Assembly: GCA_907165275.2 (NCBI GenBank)
Contig: OU015655.1
Span: 2,988,501 to 3,052,500, forward strand
Direction of reading: 5' to 3'
From: Zygaena filipendulae
Lineage: Eukaryota > Arthropoda > Insecta > Lepidoptera > Zygaenidae
Length of the DNA: 64,000 nt
Both the position numbers and the translations under genes were made by a program. This document shows, piece after piece, positions 10,694 to 21,711 of this stretch; position 1 is the stretch's first letter, and each line of letters opens with the position of its first letter. The notes below the pieces were generated by a model. That model was given only the letters and a program-made list of their open reading frames with translations, searched no databases and was not told the origin of the DNA.

Positions 10694-11116
10694 ATACTAA
10701 TAATAAAGCTGAAGAGTTTGTTTGTTTGGTTGAACGTACTAATCTCAGGAACTACTGGATCGAACTGAAAAATTATTTTCGTGTTAGATAGTCATTTATC
10801 GAGGACGGCTATAGGCTATAACATCACGCTATGACCAATACGAGCGGAGCACGACACGACACTCACGTGGTCTTTTTCAGTAAGTTTTTTCTTCAAATTT
10901 TTTTTTAGTCAGCTATTAGAGACGAGAATCGAATATTGAATGCCTTTTTACAAAAAAAATATCCTCGTAACGTAACACCCTGTATAATAAAGACTTTTGT
11001 AAATTTTTCCAAGTGAACAGTTACAGTTCACTCATTATTATTTATTATTTCCTTGATTTTGTAATAAAAAAAAAAAAAAAACTGACGCGAGCAAAACCGC
11101 GGCAGGATCAACTACC
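10694..11116 (-). repeat. Dispersed repeat in inverted orientation
   Basis: Starts TAATAATAAAGCTGAAGAGTTTG, runs through AATCTCAGGAACTACTGGATC and GGCTATAGGCTATAACATCACG, and ends GACGCGAGCAAAACCGCGGCAGGATCA. It has the same overall logic as the other families (A+T-rich end, CCGCGG end) but a different body. Confidence 0.6.
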
Positions 11117-11331
11117 AGTAAAATATTTATATTTTACAAATAATACAATATTATTATAAATCCAACTTCCCAACGCACGCTTTGATGAAACTAAATAAAA
11201 GAAGATCAATATATTCAAATGACGCGCGACGGCTGAATGCATACAATTTTTTCGGCAGGAGGAACTATACGATAATGGTCCAGTGGTTAGAACAACTTTC
11301 GAAGAAGTCTCAATATTATATGACTAGCTGT

Positions 11332-11642
11332 GCCCTGCGGTTTCACCCGCGTGAAAAGTTTTTGTGTAACAACTTTTTTTCCCGATATCCGATTTGAGTG
11401 AAACAAAGCCTATATTATGTAGCTACAGGCTAAACTTAATTTACCTGTGAAAACCACATGACAATCTGTTCAGTAGATTTGGAGATTATGGCGAACAAAC
11501 AGACAGACAGACAGAAAAGAATTTCAAAAATCTTTTTTTTGTGCTTGGTTACAATTTTATCACCCTTTTCCATTTTAGGTAAAAATATTCAATGTACACA
11601 ATCGAGGATTCTACTCTTTTATTATAGTATAGAAGTATAGAT
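11332..11642 (+). repeat. Fam-C dispersed repeat
   Basis: Head CTAGCTGTGCCCTGCGGTTTC, then GTAACAACTTTTTTTCCCGATATCCGATTT, AATCTGTTCAGTAGATTTGG, (AGAC)n, and a tail TTTTATTATAGTATAGA. Close to the copy at 54905-55232. Confidence 0.8.
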
Positions 11643-11744
11643 AATTTTTTTTATTATCTGTCATTTTTTATGCTATTGTTTACGATTTGAAATCTACACT
11701 GCTTTTTCATAATATACATTATGCACACTTCTAGATAAACTTAT

Positions 11745-11916
11745 TATTAGAAATGCGAATATGAGTTTGTTTGTTTGTATATTACGGTTTATTACTCAAC
11801 CGATTATCTAGAAATTTTGCATACACTTTATTAGTAGGGGCACAGTGAAGGACACAGGGTAGTTTTTATCCCGGAATTCCCGCAGAAACTCTGAAATTAG
11901 CGTGGGTGAAACCGCG
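11745..11916 (-). repeat. Fam-A dispersed repeat
   Basis: From AATGCGAATATGAGTTTG to GTGGGTGAAACCGCGC, with the inverted GGAATTCCCGC core at 11874-11884. Confidence 0.7.
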
Positions 11917-12337
11917 CTAATTTCTAGGTATATTATGAAAAATAGCTAGTATTATTAAAAAAGTAAAGAACCAGTTTTTTTTAAATACTTCACTCATAAG
12001 AAACTATAGTATCCTCCGGTATCAGTTGTTAATTTTATAAAAATGTTTCACGCGGGTGTAACCGCGGGACACAGCTAGTAGAATATAAAATACTTTACAA
12101 ACTCAACGTACCTACTGATGAAACTCAATAAAATATAAAATATTATTATCACGAGATTTCAAAATTTAAATTTTGAAATGGAACAACGGCAGAATGCGTT
12201 TATGTTTTTTTTCGTGTAATAACGCCAAGCGGTATATAGGTTGAGTGGCTAGACCAAAGAGTATATAACCACTATGCGTACTAACGTCTGGCTCTAATCC
12301 TTTTAGAATTACGGTTCAAATCTCGGTTTATATGAGT

Positions 12338-12603
12338 ACTAGCTGTCCCTGCGGTTTCACCCGCGGCAATTTCGGAGATCCCGCAGGAATTCCGGGATAC
12401 AAAGTACTCTATGCATATAGGGTACCTTCTCTGTACCCCTGATAACGTATATGCGAAATCTCATTAGATTTCACCGGTGTTAATTTTGGAGTTCCCGCGG
12501 GAATTCCGGCATATAAAGTACCCTATGTCCTTTTCTCTATCCCTGACAACGTGTATGTAAAATTTCGTGATGATCCGTTGAGCCATTAAGCCGTGAAAGC
12601 GTA

Positions 12604-12636
<33 letters not shown>

Positions 12637-12670
12637 GTTACTTTCGCATTTATAATATTATTAGTATTTA
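12338..12670 (+). repeat. Head-to-tail dimer of Fam-A with (GACA)n
   Basis: First unit about 12338-12466, without its microsatellite tail. Second unit 12467-12670, starting TTTCACCGGTGTTAATTTTGG and ending with (CAGA) repeated seven to eight times (12607-12636) and TTATAATATTATTAGTA. Both share the GGAATTCCGG core and the CCTGACAACGTGTATG segment. Confidence 0.8.
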
Positions 12671-13659
12671 GTAGGGATTGTAATGTCAGTGTCTATGTGA
12701 ATTATGAACTTTTTTTGTAAAGTTATCACGAATCATACAGGTTTTGAGTTGAACTGCGATTCTATTTAGTATTGGATATTCAATGATTGATTTTTTTCTA
12801 AAATTAAAAACATTCTAGTTGATGACGTAAATTACATAGACTGCTGAAATATAAAGATGATGGTATTGTGGTCATAGTGTCGGAGATATTATAAGATTTC
12901 AATTTTTTTATCACCAAGTAAATCCCGAAATCTTGAAATTTAGATTAGGACCTAGAGTTATTTTTATACCCAAAATTATTTTCAGTCCCAATATTTACGC
13001 AAGTAGGTACGTGTGTACTGTGTAACCTGCAGGGAAAGGTTGTATTGAAAATAAGTCCAATATTTTTATTTAACTTTATCCATCTTTATATTTTCTTAGA
13101 TTCTAGTTATATATCCTTTAAATTTTCTTTTTTGGAAATTCCAAAAAAGTACGAAAAATAAATCGGTTGTAGATCTATAAATAAGTATATATAAACAAAT
13201 TTGAGAAAATTAGTTACAAAAAGTGGAATCGCAATCTTAGATTTGAACACGAGATTTTCACGATTCATTTTTTACAAAAAGAGACGTATTACACCACAGC
13301 GCCAAGGAGACTCAAACATAATAAGTCAAATTCAGAATCAGATTCGGCCAATACTAATCGATTTGCATGTGTGTGTGACTACGTTTCGGGCGGTTATTCC
13401 TAATTTTCTTGTAGTTAAAGGATAATAATGCGCGTAAGACCATATAAAAATTTTAAATGAAAGATGTATTATACACTCATCCTGTCGCATTTATCATCAA
13501 AATCTATCTTTTAGCTTGCGATTCTCTGTAAATTGAGAAAACACTTTTATGGCGCCGTCCGCGGCCTCTATCGGCTGAGAGGCTGCATAATATGGTGGCG
13601 CGCCACCTTAACAGGAAAAGTGACTTCATACGGAGTCCTAAAGGATCATTCGAAACTGT

Positions 13660-13988
13660 CAATAGGCTAGTTTCCTGGGTAAAAAAATCAAAATTCTATT
13701 TAGTCCGTCAGTTAGATAATAAAAAAATAAAAGACACGTATTTTTTGCTTTTTTATAATAATGAAAATATGCATAGATAAAGCGCATTAAAGTTTAGGGT
13801 GGGGGACTCGTGATGTCACAGCTCGCTATAACGTGCGAACAAACTGTAGCGAGGCGTGACGTCATGTGAAATTTCGACTTGATATATCTCCGTTATTTTT
13901 TGGTTACATAAAAAAAAATACGTGTCCAATATTTTTTAATAATCTACAAAACGGACTAAAAAAGAAAATTTAGGAAACTAGCCTATTG
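13660..13988. mobile_element. MITE with perfect 17-base terminal inverted repeats
   Basis: The ends CAATAGGCTAGTTTCCT (13660-13676) and AGGAAACTAGCCTATTG (13972-13988) are exact reverse complements. TGT flanks both sides, a possible 3-base target duplication. The arms stay complementary further inwards (GACACGTATTTTTT against AAAATACGTGTCC). At 329 bases with no coding capacity, this is a non-autonomous DNA transposon; the superfamily is not established. A second, eroded copy lies at 43184-43468. Confidence 0.85.
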
Positions 13989-14159
13989 TGTACTCTTTGA
14001 TACAAAAACTCTTTGAACGAAGCATGCGTATGACACCGTGTTACACCCGTAGGTACAGTGTTGGCGTTCGTTCATCGTTTACCAGCAAAAGGTTTGATTA
14101 GTTAAACCTTCTCGTCCTTTGTACGCGTTGTGATGGTCTATTGCAAATTTTTTAGCATC

Positions 14160-14823
14160 AGCTTTCGAACCACAGAACAGAAAATAACAGATAGAAGGGA
14201 CATCAACTTAGTTTAGTATCAAAACAGATGAAATAGTATAATATTTCATTGCAAGTGCGGAAAGGCTGTCATTCGGTCCGCACGTGTACTGAACAACTAT
14301 TTTTAATACAGTTGCGAAAAAAATGAAGAAATTTAGTAAAATAATAAAAACACAAACTCAACTAAGTTCCAACTGTGATCAAGAGATGGCGCTAGTCGTA
14401 TTAGTAATACGAAACCTACGTTGCGCAATACAAAAAGTGTGTCAAAGTCGTTTCGCCATTTTTGACAGTTTGGAAAGAGAACGCACGAGTTCGGAAAAGG
14501 TAAAGAAAAAGCTCGAGTATGTAATAGCCCACTTCCCGAACGCTATACGTCCCTGCAATATGCCACTTTTTGAGCAACTGTATTAAAAAGTAAAAACCAG
14601 TGTCGCCGGGTGATTTTCTCACACACAACTAGTCATCACGCACTAAAACATTCATTAATTGCTTTATGTTCATGTTTTTACTTAGTCACTGTTTTCAAAA
14701 TACACAATTTTGGGAATATCGTGGTAAACATACTTGAGTGCGATGGCAGCAAAAGAAGTTTTGAGCAAGTTAGAGCATTTGCTCTAACTTCCTTTGCAAC
14801 GGTAGCCCGCCTGCCCCGCCTAT
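14160..14823 (+). repeat. Fam-G repeat interrupted by a nested insertion
   Basis: 14160-14232 and about 14595-14823 match, in order and as the reverse complement, the uninterrupted copy at 47403-47640. Shared blocks include CAACTTAGTTTAGTAT, CCAGTGTCGCCGGGTGATTTT, CATCACGCACTAAAA, TTTTGAGCAAGTTAGAGCATTT and CTGCCCCGCCTA. The other copy reads straight from AAAACAGGTGAA into AACCAGTGTCGCC, so about 360 bases here are a later insertion. Confidence 0.75.
14301..14588. mobile_element. Inverted-repeat element inside the Fam-G copy
   Basis: TTTTAATACAGTTGC (14301-14315) and GCAACTGTATTAAAA (14574-14588) are perfect 15-base inverted repeats enclosing 258 bases. This fits a small MITE. About 70 extra bases on its left (14233-14300) are also missing from the empty Fam-G copy, so the true left border is uncertain. 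An 87-codon frame inside has no recognised domain. Confidence 0.6.
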
Positions 14824-15086
14824 ATTTTGTCCTCTCTAGTTATTTTTTTTTGCTCTGTGTTTCGAACAATACTCGGACAGGGCAATGCGTTATCGCGCGG
14901 TAGCGTTCAACTTGAAAGCGAAATTAAATAGCATTCACCTATACTTTATCAATTTCAAACACTTTACTGTCGAGCATTGATTAAAAAAAATCTACGGGGT
15001 AATCTAAAAAAAAAATCTTTAGGTTTAGGTATTTAGGTATATCAATGTTGTTGTATAGTTTGTGTAACCCTAAATAATCTTATAAA

Positions 15087-15239
15087 ATGTGAATCCGAGT
15101 GTTTGTAACGATTTTACGCTATAACTACTCAACAGACCAACATAAAGTTTTTCATACACTTTATCAAAGGAGAGCACTTTTATCCCGTAATTCCGACGGG
15201 AATTCCGTAATTAAAGCGGATAAACCTGCGGGGAACAGT
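15087..15239 (-). repeat. Fam-A dispersed repeat, eroded
   Basis: Inverted copy with TTTTACGCTATAACTACTCAAC and GTAATTCCGACGGGAATTCC, ending CCTGCGGGGAACAG. Confidence 0.65.
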
Positions 15240-16156
15240 ACACGATAATAATGCTAATTAACGATACATAGTTATGAAAATTATAAAATATGTCCTTCCG
15301 TACACGTTCGTGGAGGGAAATCCGTTAAACAAATACGAAGAGCTCGTTATATTGAACGGTGTAGTTATAATGAAAGGTTACTAAAACACCCGAGTGGTCT
15401 TAGTATTGATGTTGGATGGATGGGGCATCACAAAAGCTGCCGTCGCCGTCTCCCCCGTGTATTCGTTTGCGGCGCACTTCATCCTCCCAATGTTTTTGTG
15501 CGCTATTATTCGATGACGGCCGTTCAGAGGCTGTTATTGAAAATATATTGCAAACACTCACAACGATCCTTTTATACTGACAGTGTGTTTTTATTATAAT
15601 TTCACATTTTGTGTGTTATTGCGAATTTTCTCTGTATTAAGTTTAATAAATACGAAAGTCTTATTTTTTAAGTAGAACTTATATCAAAACTAACTTTAAT
15701 ATAATTATTTGTGTAGACCGTATATTGTGATCTCTTACGTACGTTGCTCAGAAGAATAGATTGTTCTGAGGTACGGTGTATTCTTAAGGGCCTATAGGAG
15801 GCTAGAACTGCCCCACCTCTCACTTTTGAACCTGTATATCAATAAAAGTATTTAATCAATAATATTGAAAAAAATATATAGTAAAGTTAAGGATATACAC
15901 TAAGTCCTATGTGATGTTAAAACACGATTACTAAAAATTTTCTCGATAGAAAAAAATCACAAACTTCCCTCTGATTTATACAAATAAACCGCAGAAGTCA
16001 ATGAATCATTTATCCATACTAATTAAACTTTGTATAGAAACTCAACATAATACAATACGTGTACTATGTGATGTCAATTGAAAATTATGTTTTTTTGTTT
16101 TTTGTTAGAAATTAAATTCTGATATATTGCGAGTTCACCGCGTTCACCGCTTGAAT

Positions 16157-16161
16157 TCAGT
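16157..16161 (+). promoter_or_regulatory. Candidate initiator (TCAGT) of the nested gene
   Basis: An arthropod-type initiator TCAGT lies in a GC-rich stretch (16135-16200), 153 bases before the nested ATG. A short upstream frame (16248-16295, 15 codons) precedes the main ATG. The transcription start itself is inferred. Confidence 0.35.
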
Positions 16162-16309
16162 CGCGCTCCGGCATTCGAAAGGGGAACCCGCGTCGCTTGT
16201 CGTCTCTTACACCGACTTATCACCTAAGAAATTAAAAGTGCAGTGAAATGGGAAATAATCGGAACAAGAAAAAAAAAGACGGAATTGGAGAATAGAAACC
16301 GCTAAAAAC

Positions 16310-16326
16310 ATGAATAAAATATTAAA
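16310..16326 (+). CDS. Nested gene exon 1 (start codon, MNKIL)
   Basis: ATG at 16310 in the context AAAACATGAA, followed by five codons and two bases, then a perfect donor AA|GTAAGT. Phase 2 at the exit. The upstream 150 bases would be 5' UTR with one small upstream frame. The short coding part alone is weak evidence. The call rests on the perfect phase match with the next two exons. Confidence 0.6.
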
Positions 16327-16550
16327 GTAAGTACCTATCTACGTATATATATAATATAAGTTATAAAATGTTTGTTTGCACCTACCTACTTTGTGTCTGA
16401 TTATGGTTTGTTGACATGAAACATGATTAAAAAAATTAAATAGGTAATGTACCTATTTATAGTAGTGTGATGAGCAAATAAGTAAAGTAGGTAGAACTGT
16501 TACGTAATCGTATTGTTCCCACCTAACTACAATACATTGTTCATTTTCAG

Positions 16551-16616
16551 AAATAGACAAATATTGCTCGAAACTGACTGTAATAAAGAAAATGTACCTG
16601 AAGTGGACCTGTGCCC
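16551..16616 (+). CDS. Nested gene exon 2
   Basis: The acceptor is TGTTCATTTTCAG and the donor CC|GTGAGT. Entry is in phase 2, completing a Lys codon, and exit is in phase 2. The product runs NRQILLETDCNKENVPEVDLC. It contains NKENVP, a KEN-box-like motif; KEN boxes are APC/C-Cdh1 degrons, but the motif is short and also occurs by chance. The family was not recognised. Confidence 0.65.
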
Positions 16617-16900
16617 GTGAGTATCATCTAGCTAAGTAAATAAATACACAAATGTTTTCAGAAATAGAGTAACCACAGGTTCTTAGGTACTTACCTAGTT
16701 CACTTCCATGTCCATGACTGATTTTCACAATCCAAAAAGTTGCGGGTTCGAATCTCTGCCTGGTCGCAAGTTTTTTGCTTTTATTTATTTTAGTATAATT
16801 TGTTTAGTTACTATTTTTTTCTTTTAATTTTTAAAAGTTATTTTATTATTACTTTATTGTTATTTGTATACCTAAATATAAACTTTTTTTATCTTTTTAG

Positions 16901-16990
16901 GAAAAAAAGGAAACTCGCTGCAGAAGAACAAGATGAGAATGTCCCAAATCTAGGAAAAAATAAAAAATTCGATCCTTCAACAAGTTCAAA
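16901..16990 (+). CDS. Nested gene exon 3 with a nuclear-localisation-like motif
   Basis: The acceptor has a long pyrimidine tract (CTTTTTTTATCTTTTTAG) and the donor is AA|GTGAGT. Entry in phase 2 completes Pro at the junction, giving PKKRKL, a classical monopartite nuclear-localisation pattern. The rest is AAEEQDENVPNLGKNKKFDP followed by STSS. The acidic-basic, low-complexity composition suggests a disordered N-terminal tail of a nuclear or transposase-like protein. ENVP recurs from exon 2. It has the same strand as trio but lies inside trio's 31 kb intron, and its reading phases (2,2,2) do not fit a trio exon between phase-2 neighbours as a recognisable spectrin segment. Confidence 0.65.
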
Positions 16991-17437
16991 GTGAGTTTCA
17001 CCTAGGTACCTATGTACAGGGAGTACATTACACTACATATTATGATGGCTTCATTCAGATCGCCGCGCGCGCCGGCCGGCCGGTTGTGCGAAAAAAATAT
17101 AGTCTAGCAGCTTGTGGTGCAGTATGGGTGCAGTAGATAAACTAACTAAACTTATTTAGTTAACCTAACTGTAACCTAGTTAGCTAACCTGTTTCCTTGT
17201 TTTCATCTGTTTCTTGTTTTCTCCATTTTGTCACTTTGTTACCGGTAATCGAATTTGATCAAGGTATAGATACATAATATGGAAACAGTATTAATCTAAG
17301 CGTTCTACTTATAGGAGCAGTAGGGTTTCTCCCTGATGTGGAACTCAGATCCTGATGATCTTGATATGGGACCAATGGGAAACTATAAGCTTTCAAATAA
17401 AAAAAGAATCATCAAAATCGGTGTAGTTTATCAATCG

Positions 17438-17790
17438 ATTTTACATGTACATACACTTATAAAATAAATAAATGAATATACAAACATACAAATTGTGAAC
17501 CTCCTCCTTTTTTGAAGTCGGTTAATAATAAAACTTGCTCCTAATGTAAAAACTGTACTTTTCTGAAAACTGCATCAAAATCAGTTCAGGCTGATGCATG
17601 ATAATCGCGGACAAACATACATACATACGGTTCAAACTCATAACCTTTTACAAAACCTGCTCTTAAGTGTAATAAATACTTTTCCGAAAACCGCATCAAA
17701 ATCGGTTCAGTCAAAAGCAAGATTATCATGGAAAAACATAAATACAGTCATACAAGTCAAACAGAGAACCTCCTTTTTTGAAGTCGGTTA
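17438..17790 (+). repeat. Tandem pair of a retroposon-like 3' tail
   Basis: The word CTCCTTTTTTGAAGTCGGTTAA occurs at about 17503-17524 and 17769-17790, each preceded by ATCAAAATC(A/G)GTTCA-type sequence and ACATACATAC-like runs. TGAACCTCC...GAAGTCGGTTAA is a familiar 3' end of lepidopteran LINE or SINE elements. The intervening 150 bases are a diverged second unit. Confidence 0.65.
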
Positions 17791-20028
17791 AATAAAGAAC
17801 AACTGGTTACCTCATTGTTTAAAAGCAATCTTCCGGGCTAGGTATTTTACATTTTTTATTTATTTAAAAATACAGTCATTTTACTGTTACTTACTGTGAT
17901 TGTTACAATAAACAAATTGTATGAATAAATTTTTCTAGTAAATTTACATAGTTTTATTTAATATTGTGATGATATTGTGTGATAAAATTTGTGCCTGGAC
18001 TCCGGGTCTATAATGGTAGAGCTTGTCTAATCACGTGCGCAACACAACCTCCCGCTATCGCTTGCACCGCAGTTTATTGTAGTACGAGGAAAATCTGTTA
18101 GATGTCGTTCTAAGCATTATAATTAGTAATAGTAATACTTTTTAAAAGATGGCGCTTTTATAACTCAAATGTCGTAATTACACAGAGGTGAGTCAGGTAG
18201 GGTGGGACGAAAGAAAGCTCGCGCGCCCAAGGTTATTGGCGTGGGGGAGCCCCTTAAAATGACGGGAGATAGATCATGACAAATTTCCATACAAACTTTG
18301 CGGTAAGTACCTACCGACCGACCGATGACAGGAGTGAGTACCTACGCCAAACATTTTTTATTTTTATACCCATTTAATTTCTTGTTTATTTACTTTAATC
18401 AAAAACTAATAGAAATTCACTAGTCGTATTTAACAAAAACATAATGTTTTATGTAAGCGTATCGATGAATGTAGCATCAGTGAGGGATCAACCGATCGTT
18501 GTCCCGCCCCCGGTGAAGATTTATAAACCTGGGACTAAACTTTCGGGACTTTGGCAGTAGGTGTGGGTGTAAAGAAAGAAGACCGACCGTCTGTTTGAAA
18601 TGATTTAATAAAAACATTGCATATAAGCCTCAAATCTGAAACTCACAACGCTTGTAGAACATGTGATTCTATAGGAAAATGTAAAGAGAAAAAAGATAAA
18701 AAATTCGTTACACCATACGCTACACTACTACCATGGGTTCGGCTGGCACTTGTCAGAGTTTCATCAATAGATTGGTTTTTCTTAAAAGCGTCTTGATGGA
18801 CGTTGGGGTCGTGTTGTTTGCGACAAACTGTCAAGTGGCAACTGGCAACTGGCTGGCCAGACCGCTCGCGTCTTGCGTGCAGTCTGCACCGGGGTAGCGG
18901 CGCAGAGCGTCGCGTCGCGTCGTTCACTTAGCGCGCGATCCACGCTCCGCCGGTCCCACGACAGTGGCCGGCGCGGGCTTAACGAACACAAACTCGACAT
19001 TCGAATTATAAAAATTCTTTCATTCATACTTTGATTTACAATTAAAAAAAAAACAATGCCAATCCGTTTATTACAATACTATCACGTCTGTATGTTTATT
19101 GTATCGCAAGGTTATTTCTTTTTAAGTAATAAATAAATAATATACTGGCGTGTTGCGTTTGCGTCGCTGTGATCCCGTGAACACTAAACTCTTGTACGGA
19201 ATAGTTTTTGTTGTTCATCAAACATGTTTATTTGGCAGTTAATTTGTTACGATGTCATTATTTTAGTGAAGATATAAAACCGTTGCTGTTGGTATGTGAC
19301 TGTTGTTACAATTTTAATTACTCGTTATGCGATATTTTAAACTTTTATACGTCTGTCTATCCGAAACTACGTCAATGTTATTCCGCAAGACAAACTTCTC
19401 TTATTTTTCAAATAGTCAAATTACAAACTAATATCTACTGTTTGAAACGCTGTAATTTAAATTATGTCATTTTTATGTAATAATACCTAAAATTAAACCT
19501 GCCTTCGCAGCTTGTAACCAGTAGGCCGGGTCAATTATAATTTACAGTTGATCTACCTTGTTGCTAAGTTATAATCGTTTACTATTATAATTAGCTTGAT
19601 ACGCATTTTTAACCCATGACTTCATATCGGTATCCAGGTCGTTAAATCTATTAAAATGATCAGTTTTTTGTAAATCGAGAATACCAAAAGTAAGCAACAC
19701 TCGTAAAAAACTCAGATTCGTCTTCCGTTTATAATCGGTACATCGTAATTTGTTTCGAAATCCAATCGTCCCATTAACTTTTAATCTTACGACGACCACT
19801 GGTGCCACACTCCATATTCCCACATCTGTCGCGCGGGATTATCGGTAATTAAGAAACATCTACTTGCTGCTACGATCCTATGAAAAATCAAAAGTCGAAA
19901 CCAACTTATATTATAATGGTCTAAAGTTTTGCCCACATATTATATCTAGTTAGTTGAAGAAAAACATAGGTATAAAAAGAGTCTGGTGCTCTTCTAAGTG
20001 CTGTGGCACCGGCAATATTGTATTGAGT
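17791..20028. other. Intronic; GC-rich patch and a possible fourth nested exon
   Basis: A GC-rich patch at about 18830-18980 stands out from the AT-rich surroundings but has no domain-like frame on either strand. A possible continuation of the nested gene (19267-19480) is listed separately. Otherwise no gene seen. Confidence 0.45.
19267..19480 (+). CDS. Possible terminal exon of the nested gene (speculative)
   Basis: The acceptor is GTCATTATTTTAG. Entry in the required phase (AA|T, Asn) gives an open frame of about 70 residues ending in TAA at 19478. It includes the Cys-rich stretch VCDCCYNFNYSLC and further Cys residues. Phase and acceptor fit the donor at 16991, but the segment is AT-rich, unlike most exons here, has no recognised domain, and no clear AATAAA follows closely. 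It could be a chance frame. Confidence 0.22.
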
Positions 20029-20200
20029 GCTAGCTGTTCCTTGCGGTTTCCACCGCGTTAATTTCGGAATGAAGAAGTATTCTTTGTTTTATTCTCTACG
20101 ATGTGTATGCATAATTTCGTTACTATCGGTTAGTCATGGAGTAAAAGCGTAACAAACAAACAAATAAACTAAAATTTGCATTTATAATACTAGTTAGGGT
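20029..20200 (+). repeat. Fam-A dispersed repeat, eroded
   Basis: Head GCTAGCTGTTCCTTGCGGTTTC, internal deletion of part of the core, then CGATGTGTATGCATAATTTCG, AAAGCGTAACAAACAAACAAA and TTTATAATACTAGTTAGG. Confidence 0.7.
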
Positions 20201-21710
20201 TTACCCAAGTTCGTCGCATCTCGGACATCCGCCCTTGTTTGCTCGTTGATATAATGTAATTAAATATCCTCCCATGCACCCTATACGCACCTCCAATCGT
20301 ATCGTACCTATTATCTGGGCACTTATTCACTATGACCAACAACATTCCTTGCCCATTACGCGCGTCTCTAAACGCATTTCCAAACGTTCTAGATGCCAAA
20401 ATATTTGAAATTAGTATTCTTAATGCCATAAGAAACGTTGTAAATGTATATTGAGTAAAACTTCTTTGATTACGAGGTAAAGACAGTTTTTGTGGCGTCT
20501 TATCTTAACGCGGCGTGTTATGGTCATATTGAATAAGGGCCCTGTTGTTGTTTGCTTCTAGTTAGTCCTAGAAGCTTCAGCTGCGTGAATTTTGGGAATT
20601 TTCCGAGACAAAAAGAATCAATCTTGTGCATAAATCCAGAACATATTCTACATAATTATGTATGTGTAAAATTTTATCCAAATTCTTTCCGCTGATTGTA
20701 TGATTTACCTACAAACATCTGAACATCTTAACAAACATTCACATTTTATAACAAAGTTCTTCATCGCACATTTATAGATTATCAACTTGGCTAAAGGGGC
20801 TGAGGTTGTGAGGTTAAAAACCGAAGATCGGCTCGATCATTTATGTATGTGCAAGACATATACATTTAACTGACCACAATCCACTGCTGAAAATATAGTG
20901 TACACTAGGGTCACACTTATCGCCACCCGTAAAAAGGCCTATATTTTCTTCTAAAGTGATTTATTATAACTCAATCGCTGGGAAATTGAGTAAAGTATGG
21001 TAAAGAAAAAGTTTTGAATATAATTCTGCAGTAGGTATTACAATTTATATCGTATTTTGTAAATCAAAAAGACGATTTAAAGTTTGAACACGGCAGAATA
21101 ATCACCAAAAACTAGTTGTTCCTCCACATGAGCGGGTGGCGCATTATGTCTCTTGTAAGCAAGGACCATCTTCTTTGTAACAAAAAGAAAACCTTAGAAA
21201 GTGCTTGGTTAACGAGCACCTTCATTACATATTTTTATTCACAACGGATTATAATGTTAGCGGATGTTTTCAACGGTGACGGACATATAACGCGAATACA
21301 TAAATTTTGTATTAGAGCCATTGATGTAAAAACATTTTTTCATTGTATTAGAGCCGAATGAATGTAGCGACTCATTTTTCGTATTGAACATTTTCCGCTC
21401 GGTGTCTTGTTGCCGCCTGACGAATGTGCCTGTCTTACAACCAATTTCACATTGTTTTCCGTTTGGTGCGATATCGATGTACATATTTAACTATTAACAT
21501 AAAATTAAATTACAATTTTCGGATATTTTTCTATCCGACTGGGTGCGGCATACCATTTATGGGCGTGTTCTACCGCTAACTATCAAATCTAATTAGATGT
21601 CAATCGATCGATGCTTGTTTGCAATTATTTTATACTGCTAAAATAGAAATTTACATTACTACCTCACTTTTTTTGTTTGGTGTACAATAAAAAGTTATCT
21701 ATCTATCTAT
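20201..21710. other. Intronic, no gene seen
   Basis: AT-rich; frames of 70-80 codons on both strands have no splice signals or recognised motifs. A (ATCT)n run ends at 21710. Confidence 0.5.
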
Positions 21711-21711
21711 T

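Noticed and set aside
16740..16775. GGTTCGAATCTC, a B-box-like word inside the nested-gene intron
   Set aside because: No A box at the right distance and the stem pairs poorly; not enough for a tRNA or SINE call.
18643..19027. - strand frames of 80-94 codons over a GC patch
   Set aside because: Overlapping frames with no motifs and no splice sites; kept only as a GC island.
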